DNA of 18,398 nt from JAMXLO01 sp041487355 (GTDB taxonomy: Bacteria; Pseudomonadota; Alphaproteobacteria; Acetobacterales; Acetobacteraceae), in NCBI GenBank assembly GCA_041487355.1, contig JBGPND010000095.1, forward strand, positions 1 through 18,398, given 5' to 3'. The notes under the pieces are model-generated. The model had not been told where the DNA came from, did no database searches, and worked only from the letters and a program-made list of their open reading frames with translations. This document shows, one piece after another, positions 14,117 to 18,398 of the stretch (the first letter of the stretch is position 1; each line of letters begins with the position of its first letter). Both the position numbers and the translations under genes were made by a program.

Positions 14117-14443
14117 CTAGCTGATCCGGCGCATCACGGTATGCGACCGGTTGGTCGTGTGTGGGCGGATCTTCGGCGCCCAGTCACCCTTCTCCGCGGC
14201 TGCAAGCCACGCCGGGCTGTTCACCACCGCTGGCGAGTCCAGCTCATACACGGCGAGATAGCGCGGCATCCCGTCGCGGTTCGTCGTCTCGACGGCGTAA
14301 CGCATGCACGCCCTGACCCCGGGCACTCTCAGGATCTCCGGCACGTGTTCGGTGTCGTAGACCCGGTTGAATGCCGCCTCGTGCTCGGCTTGGATGTCCA
14401 TCTGCACCATGTAGATGTACGGCGCGCGCGTGCCTTCCGGCAT
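14117..14443 (-). CDS. Small protein, probable dimeric alpha/beta-barrel fold
   Basis: This 108-residue soluble protein has no catalytic motif that I recognise. The sequence alternates strands and helices (YIYMVQMDIQ, AFNRVYDTEHVPEILRVPGV, RYLAVYELDS), as in ferredoxin-like dimeric alpha/beta barrels such as EthD or DUF4286-type proteins. The start is fixed by GGAGGAGA upstream. It sits between a PhnW-like aminotransferase (32-base gap) and fhs (16-base gap) on the same strand, so co-transcription is very likely. Its function may relate to the aminotransferase substrate or product, but nothing in the sequence proves that. Confidence 0.7.
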   Translation of the reverse strand: MPEGTRAPYIYMVQMDIQAEHEAAFNRVYDTEHVPEILRVPGVRACMRYAVETTNRDGMPRYLAVYELDSPAVVNSPAWLAAAEKGDWAPKIRPHTTNRSHTVMRRIS

Positions 14444-14475
14444 TTCTTGTCTCCTCCCGTCAGTCAGGCAGCCGA

Positions 14476-15591
14476 TCAGGCCGCCCTGCGTTGGTTTATG
14501 CCAAGCTCCGCCAATGCCTCGCCCATCGCCGCGACGGCCCTCGCCATATCCGACGGCGTGATCGCTCCGATGCAGCCGACGCGGAAGCTTGGCTGTTCCG
14601 TGCTGTAGAAGTTGCTGATCAGCACGCCGCGCGCCTTCAATGCATCGACGAAGCGCTGCAGGTTCCAACCGGGATCGGCCGGGGCATGCACGTTGACGAT
14701 CACCGGCCCCTGCACGTCAGGCCGCAGACACGGCGTGAGGCCCAGGCTTCGTACGCCGTCGTACAGCGTCCGCATGTTGGCAGTGTAGCGCGCCAGGCGG
14801 GCGGGCTGTCCGCCCTCGGCATCGTAGAAGTCGAGCGCCGTGTTGAATGCGTTCAGCACCTGCGCGGGGGGCGTAAACCGGAAGCTGCCCCAGCCGCTGC
14901 GCAGCGCGTGGGCGTAGATGCTGGACAGGTCGAGCGACCAGCTTCCGGCGTTGCCGGCGCACGCCTCCACGCGATCGATGCGCGCCACGGCGAATGCCAT
15001 GCCGGGGACGCCCTCGAGGCACTTGTTGGAGGTGAACACCGCCACGTCGATCTCCGGCTGCGCCGAGAGGTCGAGCGGCAGCGCACCGAATGCCGACACC
15101 GCATCGACGATCAGTCGCCGCCCGAGCCTTCGCGCCGCGGCACCGATTGCTGCCACGTCATGTACGATGCCGCTGCCGGTCTCGCTGTAGACGATGCCGA
15201 CATGGCTGATTTCGGGGTCGGCCTCGAGCGCGGTCGCCACGGCGGCCGGATCGGTGGCCGCGACCGGCGATACCGCGAGCGGCACCGGAACCCGGCCGGC
15301 CTCGCGTGCCAGGCGTATCATGCGGTCGGCGTAAGAGCCGGTGGCCGGGATCAGCAACTTGTGACCGGCCGGAACGAAGGTCCGGATCGCCGCTTCGGTG
15401 ATGAAATGGCCGCAGCCTTGCAGCGGGAGCGTCGCGTGCTCGCCAGGAATGCCGCAGGCGATCCGCAGCACGCGCTCGCGGATGCCGGCGTAGAGCGGAC
15501 GAAAATCATTGTCCCAGGGGGCGAAGTCGTAGCGGAGCGCCTCGCGCACCTCCGGCCGGGTGGTGACCGGGCCGGGAATCAGCAGCAGCAT
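14476..15591 (-). CDS. PhnW-like class V aminotransferase (2-aminoethylphosphonate--pyruvate transaminase family)
   Basis: This 371-residue PLP enzyme closely follows the PhnW pattern: LLLIPGPVTTRPEVREAL, APWDNDF, LQGCGHFITEAAI, VYSETGSGIVHDV, VDAVSAFGALPLDL (Asp163), TSNKCLEGVPGMAF (Lys190 as the PLP lysine) and RFTPPAQVLNAF. PhnW moves the amino group of 2-aminoethylphosphonate to pyruvate, giving phosphonoacetaldehyde. Serine-glyoxylate and alanine-glyoxylate aminotransferases are relatives but fit these blocks less well. ATG 15591 places the LLLxPGP motif at the N-terminus as in the family; a GTG 39 bases earlier is less likely. The ribosome site is weak. No phosphonatase (phnX), phnY or phnA is nearby, so the in vivo substrate is open. 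Confidence 0.78.
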   Translation of the reverse strand: MLLLIPGPVTTRPEVREALRYDFAPWDNDFRPLYAGIRERVLRIACGIPGEHATLPLQGCGHFITEAAIRTFVPAGHKLLIPATGSYADRMIRLAREAGRVPVPLAVSPVAATDPAAVATALEADPEISHVGIVYSETGSGIVHDVAAIGAAARRLGRRLIVDAVSAFGALPLDLSAQPEIDVAVFTSNKCLEGVPGMAFAVARIDRVEACAGNAGSWSLDLSSIYAHALRSGWGSFRFTPPAQVLNAFNTALDFYDAEGGQPARLARYTANMRTLYDGVRSLGLTPCLRPDVQGPVIVNVHAPADPGWNLQRFVDALKARGVLISNFYSTEQPSFRVGCIGAITPSDMARAVAAMGEALAELGINQRRAA

Positions 15592-15739
15592 TGGGATACA
15601 CCTGGTCGAGCTGGTGCGCAGGCTTGCCACGGCGGGCGGCGGAAATCCACCTATCGGGGCCGAATGGCTTCGATGGCCGCAGGGCGGGGACCGGCCAAGG
15701 CGATGGATCGCCCGAGGGCCGCAGTGCTAGGGTTGGCCT

Positions 15740-16174
15740 ATGACGCTGCCCTTCACCCTGCCCGATTGGCTGCCCTGGTGGGTGCCGATCGTGCTTCTCG
15801 TGCCGGCGCTGCTGTATGCGCTGGCCTTCCTGTTCATGCCGTTCAGCGTGATCGGCGTGAAGAGCCGGCTGGAGGTGATCGAGGCGCGGCTTGACGAGAT
15901 CCAGGGCGAGATACGGCATCTGGCACTGCGGCTGCCCGAGACGGGGCGGGCGACCGACTATGATGAGATCTACGCTCCGGAACCCACGGAGCCGCGGCGG
16001 CGCGCGTCACCAGTGATCACCCGCCCGCCGATCCCACCGGCCGCGCACGAGCTGGAAGACGAGCAGCCGCGCGAGGTGCCGCCTCGGGCTGGCCGCCGCG
16101 AACCGGATCGGGACGCCCAGCGGCTCAGGCCCGGCAGCGGCAGGGCCGAACCTCGGCTGGACTGGCCCAAATAG
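15740..16174 (+). CDS. Small membrane protein with coiled coil and disordered tail, unknown function
   Basis: I do not recognise a family. The 144-residue protein has one strong membrane span (about 14-36, starting at a PxWxPWW segment) and a charged heptad-like stretch at 41-66 (KSRLEVIEARLDEIQGEIRH) that should form a coiled coil. A long Pro/Arg/Glu-rich and probably disordered tail ends in RAEPRLDWPK. AGGG lies a short distance before the ATG. It is divergent from the PhnW-like gene, with 148 bases between them for both promoters, and is followed after 70 bases by the amidase gene. The topology (short N-terminus, cytoplasmic coiled coil) is an inference. Confidence 0.75.
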   Translation: MTLPFTLPDWLPWWVPIVLLVPALLYALAFLFMPFSVIGVKSRLEVIEARLDEIQGEIRHLALRLPETGRATDYDEIYAPEPTEPRRRASPVITRPPIPPAAHELEDEQPREVPPRAGRREPDRDAQRLRPGSGRAEPRLDWPK

Positions 16175-16244
16175 CGGTCAGTTGCACCGAGCCAGCGGTT
16201 CGGGTCTTCTGACTGCTGACCACGACCATCACCGGAGCCGAGCA

Positions 16245-17081
16245 ATGCGCGTCAGCGTCGTCCAGATGAACCCGGGCAGCGACAAAGCGGAAAATATCGC
16301 CCAGGCGCGGCGGCTGATCGAGGACGCGGTGGAGGCCGACAAGCCCGATATCGTCTCGCTGCCGGAAGTCTGGTCCTCGCTCGGCGGCGACCGCGCCAGC
16401 CGCATGGCCAATGCCGAGGTGCTGCCGGCCAAGGGCTCCAACGAACCAGGCGGTCCGGCCTACGAGTTCCTGCGCGAGACGGCGCGGCACGCCAAGCTGC
16501 ACGTGCACGGCGGCTCGATCATCGAGAAGGGGCCGGAGAAGCTGTTCAACACGACCGTGGTGTTCGACCCGGACGGGACGGAGATCGCGCGCTACCGCAA
16601 GATGCACCTGTTCGACATCGTCGCCCCGGACGGCACCGGCTATCGGGAAAGCAACACCTATGGCGCGGGCGACGAAGTGGTCACCTACGAGGCAGACGGG
16701 GTGAAGGTCGGCTGCGCCATCTGCTACGACCTGCGCTTCCCCGACCTGTTCTGGAAGCTGCGCGAGCAGGGCGCCGAACTGATCTTCCTGCCGTCCGCGT
16801 TCACGCTGGCCACCGGCAAGGACCACTGGGAGGTGATGATCCGCTCGCGTGCCATCGAGACGCAGTGCTGGTTCGCCGCTCCCGCCACCTGGGGGAAGCA
16901 TCTGGAGGGCAAGGGCGAGGCGCGCTTCACCTACGGCCATTCGATGATCTGCGACCCGTGGGGTCACGTGGTGGCGAAGGTCTCCGACGGCATCGGCTGG
17001 GCGACCGCGCGCATCGACCACAAGGTCACGGCGCGGGTGCGCCGCGACATGCCGGTGCTGGAACACCGGAAGCGCGTTTGA
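16245..17081 (+). CDS. Carbon-nitrogen hydrolase (nitrilase superfamily amidase, Nit-like)
   Basis: This 278-residue cytosolic amidase contains the full Glu-Lys-Cys triad of the superfamily: Glu41 in SLPEVW, Lys119 in YRKMHLFD and Cys160 in CAICYDLRFPD. The HLFDI and ICYDLRFP blocks are most like the Nit1/Nit2 branch (deaminated glutathione amidase and omega-amidase), which clears deaminated glutathione or alpha-keto amides. The exact substrate cannot be fixed by reading. ATG 16245 is chosen for the GGAG eight bases upstream and the typical MRVSVVQMNPGSD opening; an open frame to 16182 adds no family sequence. Its stop overlaps the NAD kinase start. Confidence 0.9.
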   Translation: MRVSVVQMNPGSDKAENIAQARRLIEDAVEADKPDIVSLPEVWSSLGGDRASRMANAEVLPAKGSNEPGGPAYEFLRETARHAKLHVHGGSIIEKGPEKLFNTTVVFDPDGTEIARYRKMHLFDIVAPDGTGYRESNTYGAGDEVVTYEADGVKVGCAICYDLRFPDLFWKLREQGAELIFLPSAFTLATGKDHWEVMIRSRAIETQCWFAAPATWGKHLEGKGEARFTYGHSMICDPWGHVVAKVSDGIGWATARIDHKVTARVRRDMPVLEHRKRV

Positions 17082-17890
17082 ACATTCCCGAAACCGGTAT
17101 CCCGGTCGTCCGGCAGCGCAATTTCGCGCCCGGCCGGATCGCATTTGCCGCTTCCCCCACCGTGCTGGCGACGGAAGCCCGCGAACGCCTGCTGGCGCGC
17201 TACGGCGACTGCCCGCTGGACCAGGCCACGGTGGTGGTGGCGCTCGGCGGCGACGGATTCATGCTGGAAACGCTACATCGTGTGCTGGCGCGCGACCTGC
17301 CCGTCTACGGCATGAACTGCGGCTCGGTCGGCTTCCTGATGAATACATTCAGCGAGGACGATCTGCCCAGCCGGCTCGCACACGCGCAGGACACGGTGCT
17401 GTATCCATTGCGCATGCACGCCGTGACGGCGACCGGCGCGGTGGAGGAGGCGCTGGCGTTCAACGAAGTGTCGCTGCTGCGCCAGCTTCGCCAGACGTCG
17501 AAGATCCGTGTCACGGTGGACGGGCGGGTGCGGCTTGCCGAACTGATGTGCGACGGCATCCTGATCAGCACGCCGGCCGGCTCGACCGCCTATAATCTGT
17601 CGGCGCATGGACCGATCGTGCCGCTGTCGGCGAACCTCTTGCCGTTGACGCCGATCTCCGCGTTTCGTCCGCGGCGGTGGCGTGGCGCATTGCTGCCAAG
17701 CACCGCCGAGGTGCTTTTCGAGGTGCTGGAGCCGGACAAACGCCCCACAGCCGCGGTCGCCGACTTCACCGAGGTGCGCGACGTGATCTCAGTGGCGGTG
17801 AGCGAGGACCGTTCGGTCAACATCACCGTGCTGTTCGACCCGGACCGCGGCCTGTCGGAGCGGATCATCGCGGAACAGTTCACGGTGTAG
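17078..17890 (+). CDS. nadK: NAD kinase
   Basis: This 270-residue cytosolic enzyme phosphorylates NAD to NADP. Diagnostic motifs are GGDG at 57-60 (Asp59 catalytic), NE at 129-130 and STPAGSTAYNLSAHGPI beginning at 164. The start is taken as TTG 17078, which overlaps the amidase stop as TTGA and has GGAAG upstream. The open frame continues leftward inside the amidase gene but without family sequence. A shorter form beginning near RIAFAASPT is possible, as many homologues begin there, but no ATG or GTG is available at that point. Coupling with the amidase suggests co-translation. Confidence 0.94.
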   Translation: MNIPETGIPVVRQRNFAPGRIAFAASPTVLATEARERLLARYGDCPLDQATVVVALGGDGFMLETLHRVLARDLPVYGMNCGSVGFLMNTFSEDDLPSRLAHAQDTVLYPLRMHAVTATGAVEEALAFNEVSLLRQLRQTSKIRVTVDGRVRLAELMCDGILISTPAGSTAYNLSAHGPIVPLSANLLPLTPISAFRPRRWRGALLPSTAEVLFEVLEPDKRPTAAVADFTEVRDVISVAVSEDRSVNITVLFDPDRGLSERIIAEQFTV

Positions 17891-17915
17891 CTTTTCCCTC
17901 CCGACGGTTTGGTAG

Positions 17916-17930
17916 GTCAGCATTGCTGAC
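17916..17930. promoter_or_regulatory. 15-bp palindrome between nadK and the FNR-type box
   Basis: GTCAGCATTGCTGAC is a perfect 7+1+7 inverted repeat. As RNA it could fold as a 5-base stem with a CATTG loop followed by TCTTT, a weak terminator for nadK. As DNA it is a possible operator four bases upstream of the FNR-type box. Reading alone cannot decide. Confidence 0.4.
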
Positions 17931-17933
17931 TCT

Positions 17934-17947
17934 TTGATCTGAATCAA
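17934..17947. promoter_or_regulatory. Perfect FNR/FixK-type box
   Basis: TTGATCTGAATCAA matches the FNR/FixK/FnrL consensus TTGAT-N4-ATCAA at all ten defined bases. It is centred about 71 bases before the ATG of the 49-residue membrane protein, a spacing compatible with activation from a start site near 17982. No regulator of this family is encoded in the window. Confidence 0.75.
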
Positions 17948-17963
17948 CGCCACCCGCGTGGCG
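17948..17963. other. Hairpin directly after the FNR-type box
   Basis: CGCCAC-CCGC-GTGGCG is a perfect 6-base stem with a four-base loop, adjoining the FNR-type box. If transcription starts near 17982 it would be promoter DNA and not RNA. It may be a second protein site or chance in GC-rich sequence. Confidence 0.25.
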
Positions 17964-18011
17964 AACGGTGCAGCTTCGGCGCTCCTTCCAGCAAGTCCGA
18001 GGAACATTGGA

Positions 18012-18161
18012 ATGAGCGTCACCCATCCCTCCGAGACCTTCAGCTCCAGCCACAAGGAATTCCTGGCCGGGCATGACCAGTTGAAGCCGTTCCTGCTCGC
18101 GGTGGCAATCTTCGCCGTGTCGGTCGCGGTCGTGCTCGCGTTCACCGGTCTGCCACAGTAA
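18012..18161 (+). CDS. 49-residue single-span membrane protein, probably FNR/FixK-regulated
   Basis: The product has a polar N-terminal 26 residues (MSVTHPSETFSSSHKEFLAG, then HDQLKP), one hydrophobic helix (about 27-45, FLLAVAIFAVSVAVVLAF) and a short GLPQ end. GAGGAA lies upstream of the ATG. I do not recognise it with certainty. Size and topology (soluble N-terminus, C-terminal span) resemble the aa3-type cytochrome c oxidase subunit IV of alphaproteobacteria and other respiratory microproteins. The perfect FNR-type box 64 bases upstream suggests induction at low oxygen. No oxidase gene is in the window. A longer in-frame opening from 17958 lacks a ribosome site. Confidence 0.6.
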   Translation: MSVTHPSETFSSSHKEFLAGHDQLKPFLLAVAIFAVSVAVVLAFTGLPQ

Positions 18162-18235
18162 GCCAACGCCTGCGCCACGCAGTCACGAAGGGCGCAAGGT
18201 TCTCGGGCTGGGTTTCATACCGTCGAGTGAAGGCG

Positions 18236-18253
18236 ATGACGCAACGTCGTCAT
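18236..18253. terminator. Hairpin downstream of the 49-residue gene, weak terminator candidate
   Basis: ATGACG (18236-18241) and CGTCAT (18248-18253) form a 6-base stem with a six-base loop, between two converging genes. An alternative pairing uses TCGTCA at 18247 with TGACGA at 18271. No T-run follows either. The surrounding 144 bases contain no convincing gene. Confidence 0.25.
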
Positions 18254-18276
18254 GCCCGCGAATGAATGTGTGACGA

Positions 18277-18292
18277 AATCGGCCAATCGGCC
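18277..18292. repeat. Tandem 8-base direct repeat
   Basis: AATCGGCC occurs twice in immediate succession, 14 bases past the stop of the partial leftward gene at the window edge. Two copies only, so it may be chance slippage in non-coding DNA. Confidence 0.35.
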
Positions 18293-18305
18293 CCTGTCAT
18301 TGCAG

Positions 18306-18398
18306 TCACCCGCCACCGCGAACCTGCCGGTTGGCGTCCTGCTCGGCTTCGATCATGGCCGCTTCTTCGGCGAGCGCGATCGCCTGCAACTCGGCATC
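18306..18398 (-). CDS. C-terminal end of an unidentified leftward gene at the right edge
   Basis: The reverse strand is open from the window edge to a TGA at 18306-18308, giving 30 residues: an acidic, alanine-rich helix (DAELQAIALAEEAAMIEAEQ) ending in DANRQVRGGG. Codon third positions are mostly G or C, as in the neighbours, and the composition looks like a real helical C-terminus. It is too short to name. A chance frame is possible, since long open frames are easy in this DNA. Confidence 0.4.
   Translation of the reverse strand, partial: DAELQAIALAEEAAMIEAEQDANRQVRGGG

Noticed and set aside
12466..14124. A 552-codon open frame on the + strand opposite fhs
   Set aside because: The reverse strand encodes an unbroken formate-tetrahydrofolate ligase; the opposite translation is low-complexity and His/Arg-rich.
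14476..15591. Serine-glyoxylate aminotransferase of a serine cycle next to fhs
   Set aside because: Attractive given fhs, but the conserved blocks (LLLIPGPVTT, APWDNDF, TSNKCLEGVPG) fit the PhnW branch better, and no other serine-cycle gene is present.
14371..15894. A 507-codon open frame on the + strand opposite the aminotransferase and barrel genes
   Set aside because: It spans the junctions of several real genes on the other strand and shows no recognisable domain.

Overview
The window is a GC-rich, densely packed segment of a proteobacterial chromosome, most likely from an alphaproteobacterium. Rhodospirillales, possibly Acetobacteraceae, is my best guess. The main reasons are a flagellar run in the order fliF-fliG-fliH/flbE-fliN-flbD, which is the Caulobacter arrangement; an FlbD-type sigma-54 activator with a degenerate receiver; and a CtrA-like box before fliF. 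No rRNA, tRNA or CRISPR array was seen.

Left edge (1-999): the first 25 codons of an IS1182-type transposase read leftward off the window. Next is a leftward cupin thiol dioxygenase gene. Its upstream region is shared with the divergent flagellar operon and holds two palindromes and the CtrA-like site.

Flagellar block (1000-9828), all rightward: fliF and fliG (MS ring and rotor), fliH/flbE (export ATPase regulator), fliN (C ring), flbD (master regulator of late flagellar genes), flhA (export gate), flhF (SRP-type GTPase for flagellar placement) and flhG (MinD-like ATPase for flagellar number). Most junctions overlap or nearly touch. The exception is flbD-flhA, which carries a strong C-rich/G-rich hairpin repeat. 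The flagellar genes stop at flhG.

Middle (9829-12432): an OpgC-like membrane acyltransferase and a secreted SGNH-like protein form a tight pair. A DUF2281-like antitoxin with a PemK/MazF-family toxin follows. The toxin's conserved N-terminus extends upstream of its first usual start codon, which suggests a lost or unusual start.

Leftward operon (12430-15591): a PhnW-like class V aminotransferase, a small predicted alpha/beta-barrel protein and formate-tetrahydrofolate ligase (fhs). It converges on the toxin gene across a shared hairpin.

Right part (15740-18398), rightward: a small membrane protein with a coiled coil, a nitrilase-superfamily amidase and NAD kinase, the last two coupled by a TTGA overlap. 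A 49-residue single-span membrane protein follows, preceded by a perfect FNR/FixK-type box. The right edge holds the probable C-terminal end of a leftward gene.
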